Source of the DNA: Prochilodus magdalenae
Taxonomy: Eukaryota; Chordata; Actinopteri; Characiformes; Prochilodontidae
Assembly: GCA_024036415.1 (NCBI GenBank)
Contig: JAMWET010005067.1
Coordinates: forward strand, 179,501-243,500
Length of the DNA stretch: 64,000 nucleotides
Direction: 5' to 3'
How positions within the stretch are numbered: position 1 is the first letter of the stretch; the number at the start of each line of letters is the position of its first letter. The notes below the pieces were generated by a model that saw only the letters and a list, made by a program, of their open reading frames with translations, was not told the origin of the DNA and ran no database searches. Position numbers and translations under genes: made by a program. Below are positions 51,817 through 62,889 of the stretch, in pieces.

Positions 51817-52325
51817 ACATTTTATGAATACATCTAGAATGTTTGTAATAGCGTTGTAGAGCTATAGCGAGTGTTACCACTGTAAACTAATTCTGTACAT
51901 AGTCCCCATTGGTCCTGTCACATACCATGCAGCTGAGGGCCAAACATAGCATTTAGTACATGCAAAACTGTAGCGCTGTGTGTAGTGCATGCTCCACTAT
52001 AAAAAGTAAGACGTTCAGTTCATGCAAATGGTGTGCTACTGCATTAATTAGTATGAGTTGCAGTAATAAAGTTAGAACAAATCCACATTATCCAAAAAAC
52101 TGTTTTTCTTAGACTTTTTGAATGAAATTTTCACTTTGCAGTGTCCCGTCATTGGCTGTACCCCTGAAGATGAATGTGCGGAAAACTTTACATGTACTAA
52201 AGGCTTTGATATATCTAGCCCTAAGGTTTCATCCTCTATTACTGAGAGGTAAATTAAATGTATTTAAAAGCAAGGATTCGTGTTTCTTTTTTTGCGTGAT
52301 AGCAAACTTTCTTTCAGCTCATCTG

Positions 52326-52490
52326 CAAAACAGTTTATTAGCAACATTTTTATAGAATAGCACACAGCTGCCCTAAAGGTCTCACCCTCATAATACTGCG
52401 AGAGGCTTGTCACGACACACTTTAAAACCTGCACTGATATTGTACAGAAAAGTGTCCTTTAGGACCGAACAAAACTTTCATGTAGAAGAA
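52326..52490. repeat. Interspersed repeat, copy 1 of an inverted pair
   Basis: The region containing aaaacagtttattagcaaca, agaatagcacacagctgccc and gaggcttgtcacgacacact is the reverse complement, with modest divergence, of 55800-55975. The two copies lie 3.3 kb apart in opposite orientation. The family is not recognised. Confidence 0.8.
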
Positions 52491-54690
52491 CCACATCAGA
52501 TATGTTTGAGTACAGCCAACACACAAACATAAGATCCGATACTAGTGCCATTGAGTAGAAGAAGTACTGTTACTACAGTAATAAGTAAACTACTAAACCG
52601 ATTAGAAGGGCAGTAACACTAAGACCTGTAGCTTTCCTATGTCAGGTCACCAGCATTAGGCAATCTACATTAAATTTGTGTCTATAGGTGTCAGTTACAA
52701 TTAGTTACAAAAAGTAAACGGCAAATTTTAAAGCCTTGGTCTAATATGTTTTCTTCCCTCCAAAAATTAGTCCTAGAGTGAGTATGTTCGGTTTTCTTAT
52801 AATTCAAATAACCCCAAACTCATGAGGTTGAAATTTGGACTCTGGGGTGCTAAGTTTATTGTTCTGAAAACACCAGCAGCTTCTTTGTTTTTAGATGGGT
52901 GTTAGGAGTAATATTTAAAAACTCCAGTTTTGGAAGCTTCTGTTTCTTTATTCATTTATTTTTTTTATAATTTTTTGCTGTCTTATGCAAGTGCTTTATC
53001 TTATATCTGATTTCTACCTTTTGCACAGTATTTTATATTTAAGCAAACATGAATTACTGTTAACCAGTGTTTTTATCTCTGTCCTCTCAAGGTGCTGATG
53101 TTATGTATCATATGTGTACTAAGCTGACCGCACCGCGTGGGTGTTGTGGAGGAGAACTGGAGCCTTGTGAAATGAATACTCTTCTGAAGACGAAAGGTTT
53201 CCTTCTCAGTCAGAGGTAGAGCAGTCTGGACTTAGTGTCACCAAGAACTATGATTTGCCTGAATAAATACATTAGTCAAAAACGTTTTTTTCAAAGCAAA
53301 CCGCAACTGCCTGGGCCACCTGTAAGAACTTCAGGTTAATGCCAGGATCAGGCTAAGTAGATTAAAGAGGCAGATGAGGTGACTTCAAAACACTATACAT
53401 ATTAGTATTCCCAATCTCCAAGGCTCAGAAGCCTCCACTGCCTGATTTAGTTTCAGTGTGTGAATGAATCCTCTTGAACTGAGACAGGTTTTTAGTGCAA
53501 GGAATACATTAAGGTTCAGTTGTCGGGCACTTCAATACTGGAGTCAAGAAAACCTAGGAACTTTTTTTCCAAATGTATTGGAACCCTACGGAAGAATTAA
53601 TATGAAAGATACTGAAAAATGTCTGTCAGTTAGATCTTCCACTGAAAATATTTTAGTCATTCAATAAAATGAATTTATTAAATACATCTAAATAAAACTA
53701 AAGCTATTAAGAGCTAAAATAAAGAGCTAAAAAAAAATAGTTGACAGTATAAATTTCTCCTAAATTGGTGGTTAAATCAGATCAAGGGAATATATATACA
53801 TATATATGAAGAGCAAGAGAACTAAATATGTAAAATCATTGTTTAAAATATGTGTCGCTGCATGTTACATGACCAGAATGAATTTGTATTTTCACACAAT
53901 AGATGAGGGGAATAATATATTTAAGTACTCTTGTGAATGTGGTTATTAAATAGGAACCTCTTTTTAAACTATTAAAAAAATTCTACAAAGGTTAATGTAC
54001 AGTTACTTCATATTTGATCATGTTAAAATGAGGCAGGTGTGGCTGTGACATAACTTTTGACAACCTTGCAATTGCAAAGCCTCAGAACCTAATCAAATTT
54101 TAAAGCATTTATTGACTCAGTTGGACTAGTTAGGTAGGTAAAAATATTTAGTCAAGAATTAACAGCTAATAATATCAGCTAATTACGAGCTAATGTTGGT
54201 TTCAGCCCACAATAATTCTCTGTCTCTTCAGACCCACAGGTTGCTCTAAGCAGATGGCTAAGGATAAAAGTTAAAGCTAATTGATGTCTCCAAAGCACAG
54301 AAAGGCTAATAAAAAATGTCAAAGGTTTTTTTTTTTTAAACTGGAGCTCCAAAATGATTAGAAAACACAAAGCAAATGGGTCTCTTAACAACCGTACAAG
54401 ACCAGGTGGAATTAAATTAAACTGTCACTATCAAGGAAACAGTACTTAAACCTTTAATATTGAAAGAAAAGAGAAAACCAAGTTCCATTTCAACAATGGA
54501 GTGACTAGCCCAAAGTCCATACATCAAAATAATTTGTGTGTTGTTGATTACTTGAATTGTGAGAAAAGGTGCATGGAGGTGTAAAAAAATATCCCTGCAG
54601 ATTTATTTGAAAAAAATGAATGCACGTCTCACACAACCTTCTCCCAAAAAACTGGACACGAAATACTGAAACTCTTTTATATTTTGCATT
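52491..54690. other. Non-coding, nothing recognised
   Basis: AT-rich sequence with short open frames only. No splice-bounded exon or named repeat was seen. Confidence 0.5.
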
Positions 54691-54699
54691 ATATCTACA

Positions 54700-54960
54700 C
54701 AGTCAAGTCACATTATTATGACCACTTCCTACCTTTGACAGCGGGAGCTCATAGTTCATGAAGAAAGTCCTTGTGGACGGCGCTCTCTGCCAGTTTGAAT
54801 ATAAATCCATCCTTGCTGATTGTCTTCCCTGGGGCAGATGAGATCTTCCAGCAAGACAATGCAACATGTGACATGGCTAGAAATGTCCAACATTAATTGG
54901 AAGAGCATGACTTTTAAGTACTACCCTGGCCCCGTAATTATGATGGGAAATTAGGAATTA
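54700..54960 (+). mobile_element. Tc1/mariner remnant
   Basis: It starts with a terminal-like word agtcaagtcacattattatg. It then jumps to the catalytic region, where cttccagcaagacaatgcaa encodes FQQDNATC, followed by MARNVQH and LEEHDF, the second-Asp block of a Tc1-related transposase. The rest has been lost. A related end is seen at about 57590 in reverse. Confidence 0.7.
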
Positions 54961-55799
54961 TTTTTTTATTCATATAAACATTATGGTTTGCATTAGGATC
55001 TGACTGTCTTCACTATAGTGAATAAAACCATTCTGAGTTCCTGGACGCATCACAACTTCATCCACAAAGATATAATGGCAGTGCTGAATTAACGCCATCA
55101 GTATTAGATGAACTCTTGCATTGTGGGTACATCAGTGGTGTGCTTAACTGTAGATGTTTTGCTGTGTACAAAAACCTTCACCTTATGGTAAGCCTTTGGC
55201 GAAAGTATATTGCCAGACATGAGAGAAGGAGATCTGTATTATTGCAGGTTATTATATAGAACCTTGCTGTACATTTACTCCTGGGTTGATAAAGTCAGCC
55301 AAGCCGGATGGGAAACAGAGATGCGGGGAACGGCCGTTCTGGTTTGGGTTCTTCAATCAAAAGAGATGGTGCACTGTATAAGCACGGACCGTTGCCTGGC
55401 GACAGTAGTCATAGAAACTGAGAATCTTTGTGACATGGACATTCTTCTACATTCACTCCTTTTTCCGAACACGTTGTGGAGCAGCGGATCACAGGTAAAA
55501 ATAGGACAGAGGAAGATTGGCTGAAAGATATGGTGCTAGCTGAGTTTGGCAATTTTTAATATATTAATTGATTTTAAAGAGAGTGGAAACTAGAGAAAAC
55601 GCCTGTGTCTGCATAGGAACGTGCTCCCATATAATACTGTGGATAATGATACAAGATCGTAGTGTGGGCTGACCCTGTAGATGGAGACACATCCTTACTA
55701 ATAAGCCACAGCCAGTTCGCCTCCTTAGATGTGCCTTGAATCTCAGCATAATCTCTACATACACTAAAGAAGATGAGAAGAATGGAGAGCACGCCCCCT
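54961..55799. other. Non-coding, nothing recognised
   Basis: The 104-codon open frame at 55210-55524 has no recognisable domain and no codon or splice context to support it. Confidence 0.45.
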
Positions 55800-55974
55800 T
55801 TAGGACCTAGCAAAACACTTTTGTGTACAATGTCAGTGCAGGTTTTAAAGTATGTCGTGACAAGCCTCTCACAGTATTTTACAATGAAGGTGAGACCTTT
55901 AGGGTAGCTGTGTGCTATTCTATAAAAATGTTCCTCATAAACTGTTTTACAGATGTTTTTTAATGGATTTTTTC
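55800..55974. repeat. Interspersed repeat, copy 2 of an inverted pair
   Basis: Reverse complement of 52326-52490. It is cut at its right side by the Tc1-type terminal repeat that begins near 55975. Confidence 0.8.
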
Positions 55975-56685
55975 AGTAACAGTAAACGTGATTACGCCCC
56001 TGACATTTTGTAAATATTTTATTATACCTTTTCATGGGACAACAGTGAAGATGCAATGTAAAGTCGTCAGTGTACAGCTTGTATAACAGTGTAAATTTCC
56101 TATTCCCTCAAAATAACTCAGCCGCTTAACTGTTAATATCTAAACCACTGGCAACAAAAGTGAGTATGCCCCTAAATGAAAATTACCAAACTGTGCCCAA
56201 ATTTTCCCTTCCACGGTGTCATGTGACTCGTTAGTCACACTCAGGTGTGAATGGGGAGCAGGTGTATTAAATTTGGTGTTATCCTTTCACACACTCTCGT
56301 ACTGGTAACTGGATTTGAACATGGCACCTCATGGCAAAGAACTCTCTGAGGATCCGAAAAAAAGAAGTGTTGATCTACATAAAGATGGCCTAGGCTATAA
56401 GAAGATTTCCAACACCCTGAAACTGAACTGCAGCAGGGTGGCCAAGACCATACAGTGGTTTGACAGGATAGGCTCCACTCAGAACAGTGTGTGGCAGCAA
56501 CCAGGTGAGGAGTACAAAGACAAGTGTGTCTTGTCTACAATCAAGCATGGTGGGCTCACTTTTGTTGCCAGTGGTTCAGACATTAATGGCTGCGTGTTGA
56601 GTTATTTTGAGGGAACAGCTAATTTACACTGTGATACAAGCAGTAAACTATCTACATTGAATCAACAATGATGTTTGGTCTTGAT
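55975..56685 (+). mobile_element. Internally deleted Tc1 element of the HGKELSEDLKK type
   Basis: A long terminal repeat region (about 55975-56175, reading toward actggcaacaaaagtgagta) is matched in inverse at about 56550-56685 (cacttttgttgccagtggtt). Between them lies one open frame (56315-56671). It starts with the Tc1 HTH domain (APHGKELSEDPKKRSVDLHK, GYKKISNTLKLNC). It then jumps at QNSVWQQPGEEYKDKCVLS to the region after the first Asp block. About 600 bp that held the linker and first catalytic Asp is deleted, and the frame is preserved by chance. Confidence 0.88.
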
Positions 56686-56699
56686 GCTTTTCCATTCAA

Positions 56700-57215
56700 C
56701 TTTAAACTTTTTTTTGGAGCATCATGTTACGTCTGAAATGTATTGTGTATTTCTGTATTTCTCTTGGTGAACCACAGCTATGGTTCTGCAGTAGCACGTT
56801 CTAATATGTTATCTGTATCTGTGCTGGAGTGTTTCTTAGAGGGCAAAATTAAGAGGTTAAGCATCACTACAAAAATGCTTATTTAATGCTTACAGCAGCA
56901 CCACAGTACTACTAGAAGCCATATTTTAATGACAATATATTTTAATAAAATTAAAAATATCAATAAAAATCACAGACAGAGGCTGATAAAAACGCCTGCA
57001 GTGCTGCAGTTGGTAATCAAAATTTGTCTAATTGTCAAATTTTCACCAAAAAATCAGGCTCATTCAAACTGAAACATTACACAAAAAGATTTTTATATGA
57101 TTGGCAAGGGATCTTGCTTTCACCAAGTTTTGCAAAGCAGAGAAGGCATGTTTCTTGGACCTACAAGTGGTGTTATAGGCTGGAAGGTTGACAGCATATG
57201 ACACTTTAAAGATGT
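56700..57215. other. Non-coding, nothing recognised
   Basis: AT-rich sequence. No gene or clear repeat. Confidence 0.5.
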
Positions 57216-57219
57216 AAAG

Positions 57220-57605
57220 AAGAACTAAAGAAAGACAAAAAGAAAGACGGAGGTAAAAGACCTTCAAGTACAGCCCTGGCCCCCTAGTTCCTTAAACACA
57301 GTTGAACATCTGTGAAACCACCTTGGTCATTGTATTAGCTCTATGGATCAAGCAGCTGTGGGTCAAAATGTTTTGGCTTATCTGTGTACAGTTGAGGACA
57401 GTTTTACATTGGCTGGAAGAGTATTACCAAGACTTCCAAGTTCTACCCTTGACCCATAATTCCTCTACTTCTGTGAGACCACCTTGGATCCAGAAGTTGT
57501 GGTATGCACTTCATTGAGTCTCTCTCAGCCTGTCTAACTTTTGTCCATGCTGCTTGCTGCGTACTCTGGATATTAGCTGGTAGTCATAATAATGCGACTT
57601 GAAAG
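57220..57605 (+). mobile_element. Tc1/mariner remnants
   Basis: Two overlapping fragments repeat the same catalytic-end phrase: caagtacagccctggccccc (57267 on) and caagttctacccttgaccca (57437 on). The second encodes LHWLEEYYQDFQVLP, related to the LEEHDF block at 54890. The right end gtcataataatgcgacttga mirrors the word at 54702. Confidence 0.65.
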
Positions 57606-58097
57606 TGTGTTATGACAGACAACAGCCTTCAAACTAAGAGATAGCAAAACACGCCAGAACAGTAACAGCCTCTTTAATTGAAGTTCGTAATTGCTTGGAT
57701 GTATTTGCAAGCACCTGATAGCCCTTTAGCCACTACTGTGTGAACTGAATAAGACTGAAATGTGATTTTGTGTGAATGCTGTGCTTCTTCTGCACTTTGT
57801 AGCACAGTCTCCTAATAGGCACTTAATTTAGCAAAGCTGCTACACACGACAGTTAACAGGTTTTCACCACAGTGGATGGATGTGTGACAGCCCTGGTTCT
57901 CTTTGCTTATGCAGCCTGTCCAGTTCCCTCTCCAGCAGATAAATATAGTAAGACCAGCATGAACAAGTTTCTCTGACATATTGATTGATCAGTTTTCAGA
58001 ATATGCCCAACTTCCTCATGCTCATGGTTATCTGACTATCAAGGCGCCATCTATATAGAAGGACTGAGACAGTCTCTCTTCTCCTAGGCGCCATCTA

Positions 58098-58128
58098 GAT
58101 AAGATAGGATAGGATAGGATAGAATAAG
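58098..58128. repeat. (GATAG)n-like microsatellite
   Basis: About five units of ataggat next to a repeated ggcgccatcta word. Confidence 0.75.
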
Positions 58129-58129
58129 A

Positions 58130-58565
58130 GAAGAGAAGATTCCTTTATTGTCATTGCACAGTGTACAATAAAATTGAGCAGCTATCCAACAACACTTTAA
58201 ACGCAAAATAATTAAACATAGGGCTAAAATATATAAAGTGCAGAATTAAGATAAAACTAAAAATAGTAATATACATACATGCATGTGCCTAAAAAATCTT
58301 TAAATGTAAGAAATGACTATAATACTACAGTATATATTCTAAACAGGCAATAGACAGGTAAGGTAGCAGTTAGTTATTGCACATTCCATGGATAGCTCTA
58401 TAGTTATGTAATTATTTTGCATCTCAAGAATTATTGCACTGAAGAATATATATTTAACACTTGAGAACAAATAGTGCAGTGAATAATAAATAGAACAGAG
58501 GTGGAATGACCACTGGAACAGTATACAGTGCCCTATTGGAGTTCCAAATTTTGGAATTGGGTGCC
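58130..58565 (-). mobile_element. Probable LINE 3' end
   Basis: The plus strand begins agattcctttattgtcattg followed by cacagtgtacaataaaattg, the inverted 3' terminus common to several fish LINEs. The rest is AT-rich 3' UTR-like sequence without coding. It stops at the Tc1 insertion at 58575. Confidence 0.5.
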
Positions 58566-58574
58566 AGTGAAGTA

Positions 58575-60170
58575 CAGTGGGGAAAATAAGTATTTAGTCA
58601 GTCACCAATTGTGCAAGTTGTCCCACTTAAAAAGATGAGAGAGGCCTGTAATTGACATCATAGGTAGACCTCAACTATGAGAGACAAAATGTGGAAAAAA
58701 ATTGAGAAAGTCATTTTGTCTGATTTTTAAAGAATTTATTTGCAAATAATGGTGGAAAATAAGTATTTGGTCAATAACAAAAGTTCATCTCAATACTTTG
58801 TTGTATATCCTTTGTTGGCAATGACAGAGGTCAAACGTTTTCTGTAAGTCTTCACAAGGTTGGCACACACTGTTGCTGGTATGTTGGCCCATTCCTCCAT
58901 GCAGATCTCCTCTAGAGCAGTGATGTTTTGGGGCTGTCGGCGGGCAACACGGACTTTCAACTCCCTCCAAAGGTTTTCGATGGGGTTGAGATCGGGAGAC
59001 TGGCTAGGCCACTCCAGGACTTTGAAATGTTTCTTACGAAGCCACTCCTTTGTTGCCCTGGCAGTGTGCTTGGGATCATTGTCATGCTGAAAGACCCAGC
59101 CACGTTTCATCTTCATTGCCCTTGCTGATGGAAGGAGGTTTGCACCCAAAATCTCACAATACATGGCCCCATTCATTCTTTCATGTACACGGACCAGTCG
59201 TCCTGGTCCCTTTGCAGAGAAACAGCCCCAAAGCATGATGTTGCCACCCCCATGCTTCACAGTTGGTATGGTGTTCTTTGGATGCAACTCCGCATTACTT
59301 TCCTCCAAACAAGACGATTTGTGTTTTTACAAAATAGTTCTACTTTTGTTTCATCTGACCATATGACATTATAAAAATACTCTTCAGGAACAACCAAATT
59401 ATATCTAGCAAACTTCAGACGTGCCTGGATATGGACTGGCTTAAGCAGGGGGACACGTCTGGCACTGCAAGATCTGAGTCCCTGGCGTCGTAGTGTGTTG
59501 CTGATGGTAGCCTTTGTAACGTTGGTCCCAGCTTCCTGCAGGTCATTCACTAGATCCCCCCTTGTGGTTCTGGGATTTTTCCTTACCGTTCTTGTGATCA
59601 TTTTGACCCCACGGGCTGAGATCTTGCGTGGAGCCCCAGATCGAGGGAGATTAGTAGTGGTCTTGTAGGTCTTCCAGATTATTGCTCCCACAGTAGATTT
59701 CTTCACATCAAGCTGCTTGCCTATTGCAGATTCAGTCTTCCCAGCCTGGTGCAGGTCTACAATTCGGTTTCTGGTGTCCTCCGACAGCTCTTTCGTCTTC
59801 ACCATAGTGGAGTTTGGAGTGTGAGTGTTTGAGGTTGTAGGCAGGTGTCTTTTATACTGTTAACGACTTCAAACAGGTGCCATTAATACAGGTAATGAGT
59901 GGGGGAAAGAGGAGCCTCTTAAAAAAGAAGTTACAGGTCTGTGACAGCCAGAAATCTTGCTTGTTTGTTATTGACCAAATACTTATTTTCCACCATTATT
60001 TGCAAATAAATTCTTTAAAAATCAGACAAAATGACTTTCTCAATTTTTTTCCACATTTTGTCTCTCATAGTTGAGGTCTACCTATGATGTCAATTACAGG
60101 CCTCTCTCATCTTTTTAAGTGGGACAACTTGCACAATTGGTGACTGACTAAATACTTATTTTCCCCACTG
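58575..60170 (-). mobile_element. Full-length Tc1 element, copy 2, inverted relative to copy 1
   Basis: The terminal inverted repeats are the same as in the element at 29117-30727, flanked by TA at 58573-58574 and 60171-60172. It is 1596 bp, a few bases shorter than copy 1 through small deletions. The outer repeat arms are nearly identical between the two copies. Confidence 0.95.
58790..59805 (-). pseudogene. Tc1-family transposase, nearly intact
   Basis: It reads from [20 protein letters not shown] (59805) through the HTH region and a [10 protein letters not shown] hinge to the first catalytic block, [13 protein letters not shown]. It shifts frame between about 59257 and 59308, and continues as [31 protein letters not shown] (second Asp) and [15 protein letters not shown] (Glu), ending TTKY. 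All three catalytic residues of the DD34E triad are therefore present. Small in-frame deletions (loss of two codons in the II-W-KTYK segment and in VKTYRKR) also distinguish it from copy 1. The single clear frameshift makes it a recent pseudogene, assuming the base calls are right. Expected length is about 340 residues. Confidence 0.93.
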
Positions 60171-60179
60171 TATTAAAGT

Positions 60180-60719
60180 GGTGTTCAGTTCACTTCTGCT
60201 GAGCACAGTGTTCTATGTGGAAGTCTCTTTTGTTGCCGAGTTCTCATGTCGGATGGCTTCTGGGGCTCTGTTGTTTCAACAGCAAAGCTTTGACTACATA
60301 AACCTGAGCTACAGGATGCCCACATTTGTAGATGCTTTTCAGTGTTAAGTATGTTATAGTGTTAGTGTTTTGAATGCAGTTTGTCCCTTTTAGCTGACAT
60401 TCTGTCCGATGGCCACTGAAGAGCTTTACGAGGTCAAGCTAGTGCTTTAAAGCCAAGTATGCACCTAACTGTAGGCAGCTGTTACTACACAGTAAACCTC
60501 AGTTATCTGTCTGCCTTTTATTACTTCCCTTCACATGTGTTTCCTTTGCTATCTTAGTGAATGATTAATCTCAGCATTTCAGCCAAATTATCCATACTGG
60601 GGAATGTTGTTCCATGGTTTACAGGTTTTTTATCTGTTGTATTGCTATTTTTAGGGAAGATGAAAGTCAAGTCAGGTTCCCAGAACTCTAGCACAGAATA
60701 TGGGTGGGGCTTGTGTATA
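60180..60719. other. Non-coding, nothing recognised
   Basis: No gene or repeat identified. Confidence 0.5.
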
Positions 60720-60935
60720 CACTCATTGTCCATTTTATCAGCCCTACTTTCCATATAGCAGCACTTAGTAGTTCTACAATTACAGACTGTAGTCCATCTG
60801 TTACTCTGCATACTGTGTTAACCATCATTAACCCGGTTCTTCAATGGTCTGGACCACCAAAGAGTTGGGTGGTGGATCATTCTCAGCACTGCAGTGATAA
60901 TGCAGGTGGTGTATTTTAAACTTCTCAGTGTGACT
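60720..60935. repeat. Interspersed repeat (CACTCATTGTCCATTTTATC family)
   Basis: Characteristic words in order are cactcattgtccattttatc, agcacttagtagttctacaa, gtagtccatctgttactctg, gttcttcaatggtctggacc and gtggatcattctcagcactg. I recognise this as a frequent repeat of otophysan fish genomes from memory. Its class is not known to me. Confidence 0.6.
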
Positions 60936-60944
60936 GTTGGACTA

Positions 60945-62345
60945 AGTATAGTTCACTAACAAAAAGTATTTAGCCAGCAGTGTCATGTGTTCAATCTGAA
61001 GAACTGATGACATTCTACACACTTGGACAGAATTGTCGGTAGACTTCTGTTGAAAGAAAAAGCCCATAGTGGTCACTGAAATAACTTCGATTGGAAAAAA
61101 TAATAATAAAAATAAAAATGTACTAAAAATCACCTAATGAAAATCAGACATTACTTTTGAATTGTGGTTCAGCAGAATCATTTAAACATCAAACGAATGA
61201 AACTGTTCTGGACTAAAATAATGGTACCCTTAGAAAAGATGTGTTAAACTAAGATGTGTCAAACTAGCACTAACTAGTTAGTCTCCCTGTTTAAAGTGGG
61301 GAAGAGTAGCCACTGTGCTGTTTGGTATTATGGTGTATACCACACTAAACATGGAGCACAGAAAGCTAAGCAGAGAGTTGTCTCAGGGGATCAAAAAGAA
61401 CATTATAGACCAACATGTTACAGGTAGAGGCTAGAAGGCCATCTCCAAGCTGATTGATGTTCCTGCTACTACAGTAGCACACATTATTTAGGAGGCTTAA
61501 GGTCTATGGGACTGTAGCTGACCTCCTTGGACACAGCCACATGAGGGAAATTCATGACAAATTGAAGAGACGGATAATGCGTATGGGAACCAAAGAGCCC
61601 AAAACAACTTCCAGAGTGATTAAAGGTGAAAGCCCAAGGTCAGGGTGCATCAGTGTCAGATTGCACCATCAGTCACGGTCTTAGCCAGAGCAGACTTAGA
61701 GTAGAGTAGACAACAGAGGAGGAAACGACTGTTGAAAGCCAACCATGAAAAAAAAAAACAAGCCTAGAAATTCATATTGACAAGCCACAGGCTTCTGGAA
61801 TAATGTCCTTTGAATAGATGAGACAAAACTGGGGATTTTTAGCAAGTCACATCAGCTGTATGTTCACAGACCCACAACTGAAACATACCAAGAATAGAAC
61901 ATTGTACCTACTGTTAACATGGAGGAGCCTCAGTTATGTTTTGGGGTTGCTTTGCTGCATCTGGCACTTGATGTCTTGAATCTGTACAGGGCACAATGAA
62001 AGACTATCAAGGCATTCTGGAATTGAGTGCTGCCCAGTGTCAGAAAGCTTGGTCTCACTCGCAGGTCATGAGTCCTTCAACTGGATAATGACCCAAAGCA
62101 CACAGTTAAAAACATTCAAAAATGGCTAAGAGCAAAGCATTGGACTATTCTGAAGTGGCCTTCTATGAGCCCTGATCCTGAGTCCTATTAAACATCTGTG
62201 GATGGAACTTAAACGTGTAGTCTGAAGAAGGCACCCTTCAAACTGAGACAGCTGGAGTAGTTTGCAGAAGTCTCATTAAAAATTACAGAAACCATGTACA
62301 GATGAACCGACCAACAATGATCAGCCTTTTTTTTTATTTCTAAGT
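60945..62345 (+). mobile_element. Tc1-like element with decayed transposase
   Basis: After a 5' region containing ggactaaaataatggtaccc, the plus strand encodes MEHRKLSRELSQGIKKNIID and further Tc1 HTH pieces (about 61350-61510). Later come a broken first-Asp block (gatgagacaaaactgggg, about 61818), an MLWG-like stretch (gttttggggttgctttgctg), a broken second-Asp block (gataatgacccaaagcacac, about 62085) and SPDP..PIKHLW-like sequence (about 62168). At least a dozen stops and frameshifts are present. Terminal repeats are not clear. Confidence 0.85.
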
Positions 62346-62469
62346 AAGCGTGCATCTTGATTTCCTCCTCTCTCGCCAAGACAAAAGCTTTTTATGCTGT
62401 TTATTTGATGGTCATATTTTTCTCCTGAAAAATCTCTGAGTGATACTCTTTTGGGGGAACACTGGGTCT

Positions 62470-62880
62470 AGGCATGAAAATGTTTATCAGCTTCATATGT
62501 GCCACCTACCTAAAAACTGGTCGTGGAGCTGGTATACCTTGGCATGGTGATGATATTCCCCTCTGGCCTCTTTGGCCTTTTTTTTTATTGCTGCACGCAA
62601 GGAGCTCAAGGTTCACTAGCCTCCAGCATTCCCCAGATCCTAATCCGACTGTAGCATCTGTAGGGTACTGAAACAGTGCACCTGAACCACAGCAGCTTCA
62701 CCTCACAGCTTACAAAAAAGTTCTGTTGCTAACATCTTGGTGACAGATCCAATTGAACACTTTTGGAGGTCTCGTAGAGTCCCTGCTCAGAGGGTTGAAG
62801 CTGTTTTAGAGGCCCAAAACATTATAAGCATAGAGTCATAAATGTTTTGGCCCATTTGTTTTAATGGATGTTTCATAAAA
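62470..62880 (+). mobile_element. Tc1-like transposase C-terminal remnant
   Basis: Words gcaaggagctcaaggttcac, ttccccagatcctaatccga, ttggtgacagatccaattga and ggaggtctcgtagagtccct followed by agctgttttag parallel the catalytic-Glu and C-terminal region of a Tc1 subfamily (NSPDLNP.., LLTSWCQIP-like). No open frame survives. Confidence 0.6.
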
Positions 62881-62889
62881 GCAATAAAA

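Noticed and set aside
55210..55524. A 104-codon open frame downstream of rem2
   Set aside because: No domain, no splice context and AT-rich surroundings without other exons. Probably chance.
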